Assembly (NCBI RefSeq): GCF_000006565.2
Contig: NC_031480.1
Coordinates: 2,062,144-2,126,143, forward strand
Direction of reading: 5' to 3'
Length of the DNA: 64,000 nt
DNA from: Toxoplasma gondii ME49
Taxonomy: Eukaryota; Apicomplexa; Conoidasida; Eucoccidiorida; Sarcocystidae
The position numbers and the translations under genes are program-made. Of this stretch, positions 1 through 12,047 are shown in pieces (position 1 is the first letter of the stretch; every line of letters starts with the position of its first letter). Below the pieces are notes generated by a model, which was not told the origin of the DNA, did no database searches, and saw only the letters and a program-made list of their open reading frames with translations.

Positions 1-108
1 CCCACAGTTCCCCTCCTGCGGTCGGTTCCATCTGATCCATCAAACGGATTTACACACGTAATTAGGTGCGTATGTGGATTGTCTTGTTTTGCTTGCATGC
101 GTATTTAG

Positions 109-2087
109 CCAAATCGAAGTGCAGGATTATCTTATCGCTTGTCGTCACTTGGTTGTCTCTCGCTGTATCTGCACGTGATGTTGCCTAAGAGGTAACTGGA
201 TAAAAGAGGCGGTGACGCCAGTGATTTCGTGCGTCTGATTGAGTCTGTTCTAACATGTAAGGACCCGACGTTTCCCCCGACGCTCACTTCCTCTTCCAGG
301 CTCTCATGGTCATTCTGGCTGCCCCCGTTTTCGTTGCGTTGTGCTCCTCAGCTCCTGTCCCTCGTAAGTCGCTGCGAAAGCCAATAGGCACTGGGGGGAG
401 GCGACAATGCGGTGGCAGGAGGGGAATCGGAAGAGGCAAAACACGTCCACGATAGCCTCGTGATTGTGTGGTGTCTAGGACAGAAGATACTCCACACTTG
501 GTGTATACCGTGAAAAAGAGAGGATGTATTCGATAACCTGAGCCAAAAACATAAAAACATTTATATATATGTATATATACAGTGGTATGGGGAGGTGAGC
601 GTACACATCGATGAAGGTAGGAGTACGTAAAAGAATTCAAAGAGATATGTGCACGCAGACCACGAGGATCTAGGACTAAATTTGGATGCTGAGAGCGGCT
701 CTGCGGGGAGCAGGAGTTTCGCTGTCGTCTCAGTTTGAAGGTCGTTCCATTTCCTGTCTCTTCCTCGACAGGGCAACAACCTCGTAAGCAGATAAAGTCT
801 CTGTTTGTCAGAATGAATACGTATATATATATATATACGGACCCGAGTATATGCGACTGGAAGGACTTCTAGATACGTGTAGGCGGCGCGTCTCACAGTC
901 CCAGAGAAAGAGTCAGATCACGTCAGGATACACACATGGGTGGAGACAGTCCTTAGGAGGTTCAGATTTCTTTTCTAATTGAGAGAAGGAACGCAGTCGG
1001 CGACCGACCGTGCTTCCACCGGTCGGTCATATGCGGCTTGTTTTTTTCCTGTCGATTGGCTGCAGCTCTTTGCACTTGTAAGCCTTTCAGACGTCGTCAG
1101 GTCCTGCAGAATCTAGTTGACTACACTGAGGGACTCTTCACAGGTGAGAGCGTTAGAAAGCTCCCGCGGGCAGCGTTTCGTTTTTGACGCTCCGCTGTAT
1201 GCTTGCATGCGGACAAGAAAAGAATAGGTGAGTTTTTAGCTTAACTGAAGTCCCGTCGTGCTCGCGAGTTGCGCAGACTCGCTGTTGGGAAGTCACAGAT
1301 TCACCAGACCGTGCTGCAGTGCCTAAACTGGAAACAACCATGCCGGAGGAGAAGTCTGTTCTCGCAGTCGATTCTGGTCTCGCAATTCAACCTCGCTGTA
1401 CATGTTCTATGCTCCCATCCTGACAGCCGGAGAAAGTGCGTCGGAAGCTCCTTGTGGTCGGTTTCTTTCTAATGCGCGGAATAGCGTAGGAGACACAAGG
1501 GTGTCCTTGTTTGAACGCTCATGCAACTTCGTCAGTCTAGTGTCTTCATCACGAAGCCTTTGCGAGTTATGACACAGCCGACCCTCCACCTGCACCAGTT
1601 GCCTTCTATTGTGACACTTGCAAAGCGGGGATCACATACGGCCAAAAACATCTGTGTGTTTGGATCTCGCTGTTTCGGCTTGCCCCGACTGTCTACCCGG
1701 TCACTTGGCATACCGCCGGAAACAGCACTCAAAAAAAAGTGTAGCCGTGCATGCAGACATGTCTGTACATTTACATCTGTAGAGAGATATGGAGATTCAT
1801 GTAGGCATTCCTTCGTGTGCCTGTGAGTGTACTTCGGTACGTGGAGACATCATCTGCACTTCTGTTGACCGGTGTGGTGACGCGCTCATACTTGGACCTT
1901 CACTTTCTTTAACAACGGGGGCCGTACGGCAGGAGGGGAACGCCGACCGCGGGATCAGTGAGTTGACATCGTGCTTTATTGTCTGCGTGTCTCTTGTTCT
2001 TCTCAGGTCATGGAGTTTGTAAGTCCATGGCCTTCCTCCATGAACCGAACCATGCATGACTCTCATGGCCTCGCACACACACTTGCG

Positions 2088-2120
<33 letters not shown>

Positions 2121-5100
2121 CTGTCTACATTTATAGATTGTCTAGATAATTCGTCCAGATGGTTGATTTCTGTTTCCATGCTTGAAAGGGTGTGTTGCGC
2201 CAGTTTACCTCCATCTGCTTGTGCCCTGTGGATTTCCCATACGCCTTTGATCTGCGGATTCCTGTTGATGTTTTGCTTTCTTGCCCAGGCCATGGCTGTA
2301 CGTTTATCGACAATGGCAGCCTGCCGTCTTTCTCGTAGCATCGCCTCAAGCGTAGCCGGTCGCCAACGGATTCAGTGGGGTCTGCCCCTGCGTCTAGCCT
2401 CAATGATGCACTCTGAGGATCAGCGTCTTTGAAGTCTTTTTGAGCTGCAGATCCTCCCGCACGGGGGCAGTGTGCGATCATCAAAGTGCAGATGGAAGCC
2501 TCTGTCACCAGCGTAGACGAGTGGGACCGCATGACTACAATTCATGCTTCGGAATAGGAAGAGACGTACTTTCATTTTTCGAAATCTGAAGGGTGGAACT
2601 GACACGATTTATGGAACGCGTATATGGGTGCCAGGTCAAACTCCTAGGCATGTGGTAGAAGTACATATGCGCAGCCCCCTGTTCCCTCAACCTCTCTCGC
2701 TTGCGCTCACTTCGTGTACCGACACTGGTTGTTCGCTGTCACGATGGAGCGTCCAGAGAAATCCCCGACGCCCGCTGGATCGACCTTTCTGTGAATCTTC
2801 TCAGGTTGAATCTCGCGTACGTGCACAGACTCAAGGCGCCTGCTTAGTGGAGAGACTGGGGGGCCTAGGCCTCTAACATGTACTCTTTGCGTACTTTAGC
2901 CCTGTATTGATACCCAAAGTGATGTGTACGTTCACGTAGATATGGGGGTTTACACGCGCGCTTCGGTGGAATTGGACCTTCGAGTTGCGTGACTGTGGGA
3001 GGCGCTGTGTACCTCACGGTGCCGTTGGAGAGATCCTTGCATCCGGAGCTCTCCACGTCTGTGTGTGTGTCGTGTGTCTGCAGAGCGTAAGTTCGCACAG
3101 AGAAACAAACGCATATAAGATAAAAGGACTCGGTGCCATTGCCATTCGGCTCAGCAGGCGATTGACGACCTAGCGCATGCGGACGGCTTTTGCGCCTTGC
3201 CGAGTCGAAGGTCTTCCCGCTTGCCGTCGTGTGTCCAGCTTCGTCACGTTTTCTCTGTCCCTTTTATCTTCAGGTTGCGGAGAAAGTACGTAGAACGCTG
3301 AACCTAAAGTGCAACAATCGTATAAAATATCTGCCAACATGTCGCTGGCGGCTCTGATGGAAGAGCGTCACGGCAATCACGTCTAGCAAGGGATGGAGAA
3401 CAGCAATTATTGCCCAGAAACGTAGAACATGGTGGATCCGAGTGCACTGCGGAACGGCTTTCTTTCTTCCGGCGCCTATCGTGCTTCAAAAGCTATCTGA
3501 CGAAATGGATTGCAAGCGACTGCGGCAGCTGCGCACGGTGCTCGCAAGACGACGTTCGTGTTCGACCTCTGCTTGGTGGTGATTGCAAGGTTTCCGCTCA
3601 CATCTTCTCTCACCTCAACACTGGTGCGTTGGTTGTCCGACAAAACAAAAGATGTGAACTGGCTGCTGGAGAGGCGTCCGTTGTGTCCGCCCCACACAGG
3701 GGAAAGAAGAAAGAAAAATCGTATTGCCGGTGGCTCCAGCTATGACCTAGCACCCGGATCGTTTACCACTCCTTTCCAGGTGGTACGCGTGTGTGAAACA
3801 CACCACGGGGGGACCCCACACAGACATGGGAGCTCTTTTTCAAACCATAAGGGAAGGCATCCTTATCACAGCGACCTGCAAGTGTACCTCAGAAAACGAA
3901 GGATGCCTCAGATTTGGTCACCCGAAAAGCCGAGTGTCCACATCCAGCTGGTTCTGCGGGCGTATTTCGAGATCCATCAAGGAATATATGCACACATGCC
4001 TGCCCTGTATAGGGGTCGCTCTGTTTAGGGACTTCTCTGCACTTGCGCATGACGAGGGTGAAAAGAGAGACGGAAGCTCGAGACAACTTGCAAAATCCAT
4101 GCTTAGCGGGTGGAACAGAACGGATGCCGTGTCTTGTCTGTATTCTCTTGGAGTCACTGTCTGTGTTACCTACTGCTCCACACTCAGAAAGACCTCGTAA
4201 GTTGTACACAAGGCAGACGCTTGTGGGTCAGGGCGTCGTTGCCTCTTGAACAACACTGCACGTAGTGGATTCACACCGACTTTCGAGGCGGCTTTCGGCA
4301 TGTAAAATGTTCGCAGAAATGTGCCGACATGCCTACATAAACAAAAGCATACGTCCACGTTCACGTGCGTGTTTTTCTCTCTCCATACGTTTACTTATTT
4401 ATATTATATATAGATATTCATAGTATACGTAAAAGTTCATGCGTACACTGTTACGGTTGCGCAGGTACCTCTTGGCCGGGTGGCTAAATTGTTTAGAGAT
4501 CAACAGAAAGAAACCACCTGCGGTGAATCTGGAGCCATGTCTGGACGTGAACAAGAAATCTTAGGGTCTCTGCTTCTTCTGCACGAACCTAAGTACACGC
4601 TGCACCTTTCGCGAGAAAAAAAGGAGGGATGCGTCGACTGGCGCCATGGATTTGTGCATTGTGGGTGCTGTGGTGGATACGTGTAGCTGAAGAGAAACGT
4701 AAGCGGACCAATTCACTTTCAAATGGAATACAGACGTTGTCTTGCGCACACCCAGAAATCGGTAACTCGTCGCTCTCCGAGCTGACAGAATAAATATGTC
4801 TTTACTGATGCGGCACGAGGGAATGTCGCCATGGCCTCCACTGGTTCAGATTCCGGACTGCTCTCCTGAGAACCCTGAGGCACAGTCGCACCTCCGCACT
4901 CATATATATATATATATATAATATCTATAATATATATATAATATAATATATATATATATATATATATCCTTGGCTTTCGCCTCAGGGAGCGCATGCGTTG
5001 CATGGGGATCTGGAAGGCCTACACTAGTTTTTTTATGTGCAGCTGCCGTGTATCCTTGTTTCGCGCCCTCTCAGGCCGTAAGTCTGTGGGCTGCGGCGAA

Positions 5101-8100
5101 GTGTTACCCCCTTTCTGGCGCCAAAAACAGGGCGACCTACTCTACTGCGATGGGCATGCTTCAAGCATGCATACGAGAGACAAGGCGAAGGGTGATGTGG
5201 GGAAGCTGTTATTGAGCGGGGGGTATGGACATGGCTTTTTCTTCCTGCTGTAGCTGGGCTGCCTCTTGGCGATGAGCAGAGGTGTGTCAGTCGAATCGAG
5301 GTTCCAGGATGCCAACAGAGCGGCGTAAAGCTTTTGACTTCGAAAAAAGGTGAAAGCACACATTTGTGTGCAGTTGTGAGTGTGCCGTTGCCTGCAGCCA
5401 AGGCGATGCAACACCATCGATTTTCTCATGTGCGGCTCTGAGGGGGGCTTTGCGTTGATTCGCTCTTCTTTGCATCGAACGTGTGACTCTCTCTTCTTCA
5501 GAAAGTGAGCCTTTGTCAGGAATGGTGGTGGCCTGGCCCCGCGTCGGCCCTCGAGCGCTCTTGTTTGATATGAACTGGCCATCGATTTCGTTCTATGGCA
5601 AGGACGTTCTTCGGTCACCTCGACCGCGGCAGTCGAATCAGATGCACACAAAGATATCGGGAATGAAGCCAGGGAGTCGCGACTCGCCACGGACGGAGGG
5701 GTCGAGTGGAAACTCAAATGCGCATTCTGCGCTGCAGGGGAGACCGCAATCCGTCTTTTCTCGGTCTCGCTCTGGGAAGGCAGCGGTCGTTCGTCGGAGA
5801 CGCTGTTCCGCGGCTGGGGCTTCAGAGGAGAGCGAATCGCTGTATCTCGTCGATTCAACGCCGTTGTCCAACAGCAACGAAACGCTTCGTGTCATCGTTT
5901 TTTTGTGCGCTATTTTCGAAAACCTCACGTTTTGCAGCCCGTACGTCTGAGAGGGTGCCGCTTCATGATTCGAGCGCACTCGAGGCGCTTCAGTCGGTGC
6001 TGCAGCGACGTCGACTGACCTGGGCGAGCAAGAGAGAAGCGATGGGGGAAAGCGATGGGGGGAAGGCGAGAAACAGGGCGCAAGGAGAGACGGATACGAT
6101 GCACAACGGCAACACCTCGCAACTCTTCTCGCGTCGAGGAAAAGATCCCGCGGGGCAACCGACGCAAAGATGGAGAAACCTAGACCTGACAGAAAGTTAA
6201 CGAAACGGACAAAAGGATGCGGCAACGGAAGATCTGTGGGAAGAATCCGTCAGCGCATTCGCAGTTGTCGATGCCACACATCTCCATCATCTCTCCGAGC
6301 ACTATTCGTTTGCTGTGTGTTGATCTTCAGATTTTCTTCTTCGTCTACGGAGCATACGTAAGAAACACTGCGGCGAAGCGACAGCGGTTCGCGCAGAGAC
6401 GATGAGAAACGTCGATTGTAGACTTCTTTTGAAAGCACCATGCACACAGCAAAATTGGGGTTGCTCTGAGGTGAGTGTGGAGACACAATGGGGAGAGGAG
6501 TTCGGGGGGTCCTAGGGGCCTAAACCGGGTCTTCCGAAGCTATGCCATGCGATGGGCCGCGTAAAATCTTCTGAGGTCATGCTTAAATACAAGTGTTTTG
6601 AGGTTTTCTTCTTGCGATTTCTACAGTTTTTATCCGTAAGTCGTAGACACAGACTGCCTCAAACTGAATTCTGTGTTCCAGAGCTCAACTCGTATACTTA
6701 TTTGTATATATATATATATATATATGCATGTGTGGAGGTATAGTAGCATGCGTATAGCGTGTAGGCCTCTCTGGAGTGACAAAGGCCGAGAGACGAGTTT
6801 CGTCTCAACGAGGATTAAAGAAATCCGGTTCTTTTCGAAAGACCGGTGAGTGCATGCGAGCGAGTATGATCGCTTCTGTTGCTCCGTGTCCACAGACTGT
6901 AAGACACTCTTTCGTTCTTCAGTGTGCGTCAGGACATCGCGACTTTAGACCGGTTTGAACAGAATAGTAAACTTAGTACTTGTGGACTTCGGTGATACAG
7001 CATCTCGAGATCGAGGGGAGGAGGCGTGAGTGAATGCGCAGCTAGCTCAGAGTAACGCTTTGGCGTCAGGCGCATACACACGCGAACGCTACCCTGGAAG
7101 CTGGGTGACTCGAGTCACGCACTCATATATGCACGTATATGAAGATGTTTGTAGCGTGCATGTATACATTCAGATTTAATGCGTTTTTTCCGACTGCGTC
7201 TTTTTTCAGTGGGTAAGTTTGCCTCACTCCTTTTCAAGCCAAGGTGTTCGTGTAGATGGGCGCAGAGGCGGGAGGGCGCGCTTGCTTGCAATGAGGACAA
7301 AGCCAGACACCCCATTTGCGTACTTTCCGTTGCTCTGTTTGTCTGAAAAAGCGGGAGAACTGAAGAGGATGCATCTGAACTGTATGGATAGACCAGGTGT
7401 ACGCCAAAGCGCGACGGACGAAAGAAAGAGCAACGCCTGTAGTGATGCCATTTTCGCCATCAGGAAGTCCGAAAGAAGGGAAACAGAATCGAGATGAAGG
7501 ATCACACGGATCTTATCTGGGGCTTTGCAACAGCTGGTGATTGGCTCCTGAGACAGAAACAACATCAGTCACTTCTGTCTCTGTCGTGCTTCTCAAACAG
7601 GCCGTACGCTCGAATCCCCCAGCCGAGTCCCCAGGAGATCCCCATCGGAGTTATCGTTTTGCGGGTCTCTGCATGTTTTCCTGAAGAAGAGACGATCGAA
7701 CTGAGGGTGGCTTACAGCTGCGAGTCTTTCTGTGGCCGGACTGCCGACATGGGTCAGTGCTGATGAAGGAGAACGAACCGTACAGAGAGAGTCGCCCAAG
7801 ACTGGATCTTCTTTCACGAGTGCACGATTCACGCAGACATCGACTTTTATTTCGCCTGATATTTGAGGTCCCATCCCGTGCGTCCTTTTCCTCCGACCTT
7901 GGAGCTGCGTGCTCGACGTCGTTTGCCTTTGGGAGAAACGTACCGTTTGTTGACTATCTCGATTTGCATGACTCCACACCGAAAAGATGCCTGCGTCCTT
8001 CATGCGTCACTTCTTACCGTCTCCTCTCCAGGCAGTAAGTCTCAGTTCGATGCTGCGTACACGGTGTACTGCCTAGCGGCCGCTGGGCTGCATTCATGGC

Positions 8101-10375
8101 TACCCTCAACATTTTTCAGCTCTGCAGATTTCCGCGTTTGAAGAAGCGACGGGCTGCTGCGCAGGTCAGAGTGTCTGAAGACCAAGGGTATAAGACTGCC
8201 TTGCCTCTCTCATCGAAGACCATGTTTTTCCGTCTCGCGTTTTTTGGCTCTCGCCCTCGCACTTCAGCTTGTAGGCAACCTGCGCATCAGTCTCGGACTG
8301 GTTCACGCTGTCGCTGGGTCCGTTTTGGACTCAAGAGCGACAAGCAAGGATTGCGAGTAGCCGCGAGCTAGAGACACCACAAAGGAGAAAGCAGTGCGAT
8401 CGTGAGAGGTCTCGCGAGGCACGGGAGCGCCGATTTCGCTGCTGAGAAAACATCTTCACGAAGTGGAAGCTTACCCTGGCCCAATTCATCTTGAATGATG
8501 TACAACGCAAAAATCAGTTGGTAAGACTCTGCGCACGAGCCCTGTTCTGAGCCTGCGATCCATTAACGCAAGGAATGTCGGCGCCGTGACCTTCCCCTTT
8601 TTCGGCGAGCGCCTCGAGCAACGATATGCTAGGTCTCCTGATTGCGCCGTTTGCCGTCGTTTCCTCTTTGCTTGCTGGAGGGCGCCGTTCCTGTTCTGGC
8701 ACTCCTTGTCTTCCTCTGATTCTAGTGCCGGCTTAAGTCTCTTTTCCAGCTTCTCGTCCTTCGTTGCGCCGCCTCCAGTGGTCTATCCTCTGTGTAGGGA
8801 TCCGCCTTGCACGGCTGTCTTTGTGTTCTCTACCCAGGCTGTAAGCATTCCATGATCACGGCTGCTTCAAAACGGAGTTTGCGGTAGTTACCGGGGAAAC
8901 AACGAGGGACAGCGAAGCAATACGCGCAACGCAGGCATGCTGTACTGGAAGTGGACAGTCGATGGATGGATGAGTTCTAGTTAGTCGACTCGCGTTTTAG
9001 GTGCCAGCGAGCATCGTGTAGACTTGGTCCCGCGATGGATCTCATCAGGATTCACTCGACACTCGCTTATCTGCGAGGGAAGGCTCTCGGTGGGTTAGAC
9101 GAGCGATTCGCCGACCGAGTGCTGGAGGAACATCGAAGGCGCCCCACTACAAGACGTGCCAGTGCCCGCCGAGATATGGCGACGAAGACAAAGAGACTGG
9201 GACAAGCCGCGCGTCTCTTTTCAAGATATGTTTTGGGCGCGAGGCAGGTTATAGGTTACACCTCCCTCTTTGGGACTGCGCGAGAAACAACTGACTCACT
9301 CGGGATCAGACACTGCGATTCGGTTCCTGCTCTTGCAACAGACCGTAAGCACTGGGGATTCTTCGCGACTGTTCGAGCGCGATAGGAGGCGGGGGGAGTC
9401 GGTAGAAAGAGCAAGGCAGCCAGACAAGATGCAAAGTGAAGGCGTAGAGATCACTGGAGACACGAGTGAACGGGCGCATCATCCAGCTTGTGTCACATGT
9501 TGCTCGCTTCAGTATGTAAGCTACCGATTCTGTTAGAGCAGGCGCATGCGCGCGACACAGGTAGAGCCAGGGACATGTAGCTCGTGGTGAACTTGGACAT
9601 CTTAGATGAGTGGTAGCGGGCAAGTCGACATGCTTCCTGGCAGGGAGACGGGAGGGCAATTTGCCCCTCGCCTTCGGTTCTGTGGTATTTCCTGCTTCTG
9701 CCGGTAGCCTGAACTGATTTGCAACCTGCGTGGCGACTTCCCGTGGAGTTCCGTCGCGCTTAGTCCTTGTCTGGTCGCCTCTTGTGGGCCTTCTGGCAGG
9801 TCGCCCAGTTCGTCTAGCCTTCTCGTTTCCAGCTGCTTTTTCGACTTTGGAATGCGAAACTTGATGCGTGGACTCTGCACAGAGGGGTCTTTCTTGTAAA
9901 TGAAGTAGGGAGACCCGGCAAAGAGGTCGAACACTCGTACAGTTTTCATTTGATTTCTGTCTTCGATCCAGATGGTAAGTTGTTGTTTAATCCTCATCCG
10001 GTGCACGCCTGGAGATATGGTTACTTTGGCAACTTTCTCGCTCCACAACCCGGTGGCCAGCAAGTGCGGCTCCAGGCATGTCCGTGGATAGAACCGAGCC
10101 GTGTTCTTATATTGATGGGAGGGCGCAATCGGCCAACGCCAGTCTGGTTGAGACTAAGGGAACACAAAGGGGAAACCCACGGTGTCGCGTGATGCCGCTT
10201 CTTCGCACTTCACAACTTCAGGCTGTAAGAATACGGGCATTTTCGTCCAGTACGCAGGGCCTGCTCGGCATGAACAGAGAAATACGTTCAGTCAATCCAA
10301 AAAGCATGTACATCGGTCTACCGTTGTCATGCAGTCCCACACAGAGTCATCCTTCTCGAAGAAGAGCGATTGGAA

Positions 10376-10417
<42 letters not shown>

Positions 10418-12010
10418 GTATGAAAAGACGTATGCGAGCATTGCTTTGCAATGGCAACGTCTCCGCACACGTATAACCCCGCGATGTGTACACCAGAACG
10501 GTCTGCAGATGTACGCGGGATGCCACAGTTGGGAGGCGGCGTTTGGACGCGCGAACGCTTTGTATTTCTGTTTCTTCGTGACTTTCAGAGCGTAAGTGTC
10601 CCTGACGCATTTGACGACGACGAGGCCGTCCCACTTGAACAGTCTAGGCAGAGAGATGCGGGGAGAGGGCGATGGTGCAAATCTAGCGGTGGTTTTGCAC
10701 GACTGGAGAGAGACAGCAGTCTTCGGTCCACTAATTCGGGTGGTGACATTTGGTCCTACTCACGTTGATTCTCTCAACAAAAGTTGATCGGCTACCTCAT
10801 ATGTGTGTCGATCGGATGCTACCGATCTGCAGCGAGTAAGTTGTGGTCAGACAGCAGTGAACAGAGAGAGGAAGTTGGCGTTGGCGCAGCTTCCCTGTTC
10901 TCATATGGCTTCCTCGCAACACGAGCGCGATGAGGTTGCTTCCGGATCCGCGTGATTGGTAGAAAGCTTGTCAATCGCAGTCTGCTGCGTGCGGCATCAG
11001 GAATTATGGCACCAGCATCAGCTTTGATGGACCCCGTTGCAGCGCGACTGCCCTGTGGCAGAGTGCATGCCTCCGTTTCCTCGACTCTGTGCGGCTGTTC
11101 ACCAGGTCGGACTCATTGTAAGTGTCATAGTGCACTCCCAAGTCGGACAAGAGTGGCGGCGAGATTGCCGCGTATCGCCGATAGTGTGCAAGAGTGTGAA
11201 TATTCGTTTGCGACGGGAGTGCCGCCGTCGGCGTGATCGAGGCACACTCCATCGTCCGTGGAATATACGGCGTTTTACTCGACCTTTCGTCGTATTCAAC
11301 AGGAAGGGAAGAAAGTAGGTTTCAGCGCACGATTCACAACGGCAGCTGCTGCACTGCCGGGGCCGTTTCGACAAACGCCGATAGTGTGAGGATGCGTTAG
11401 AATCGCGCAGGCAATTCAGAAATAATCGCTGAGTCTGCTATACATGCCAGCTTTTGCGGAAGACGACAGACGTTTACCACGACTTCGTGTGCTATAAATT
11501 ATGCCCTACATAATGTAGATTTCAGCGCACGATTTGATGTTTGAGAGTGGTGTGATGCCAGAGCAGAGCACGGCGGTTCGTTTTTCTCTCGCCGTCCTAA
11601 TCTTACAGCGTTCTTCGCTAAGGGAATCTTGCTTTCCTGAGCTTGTCGGACGGCCTTTCCACCCACGGAGATGTTCGCCTATATTCCGAGTCACTGCCCA
11701 TATGTGTGGATGTATGGATGTATGTATTGATGTATGCATGCATTGATGTCTATAGGTATTGATGTCTGTATGTGTCGATGCACGTGAACTCGCGTCTGGG
11801 TACAACCATACATATGCAGGTTCCTTTGGCCACTGGGATCTGATACGGCAACCTTATTTGTTTTTTGGTGCGTTTTAATTGCTGCTCGACAGAACAACGG
11901 AGCGAGTAAGCTGCCGCGGACGTACTTGAACACTCGCTTTCAAGTGGCCTAACGACGCCGGGCGCTTCTGTCCCCAGGTGGTTGTACAGAGTTCTCGCAT
12001 GCTACGTACA

Positions 12011-12047
<37 letters not shown>

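Noticed and set aside
244..256. 13-nt exon ending at a GTAAGG donor
   Set aside because: No proper acceptor precedes it, and its length breaks the frame of the array.
4414..4428. Possible 15-nt micro-exon between an ATATATAG acceptor and GTAAAA
   Set aside because: Both signals lie in AT-rich simple sequence, and the residues would break the charged helix between KDL and LKRN.
4465..4479. Possible micro-exon after GCGCAG
   Set aside because: No acceptable donor follows; GTGGCT is poor. Kept only as a weak recursive-site candidate.
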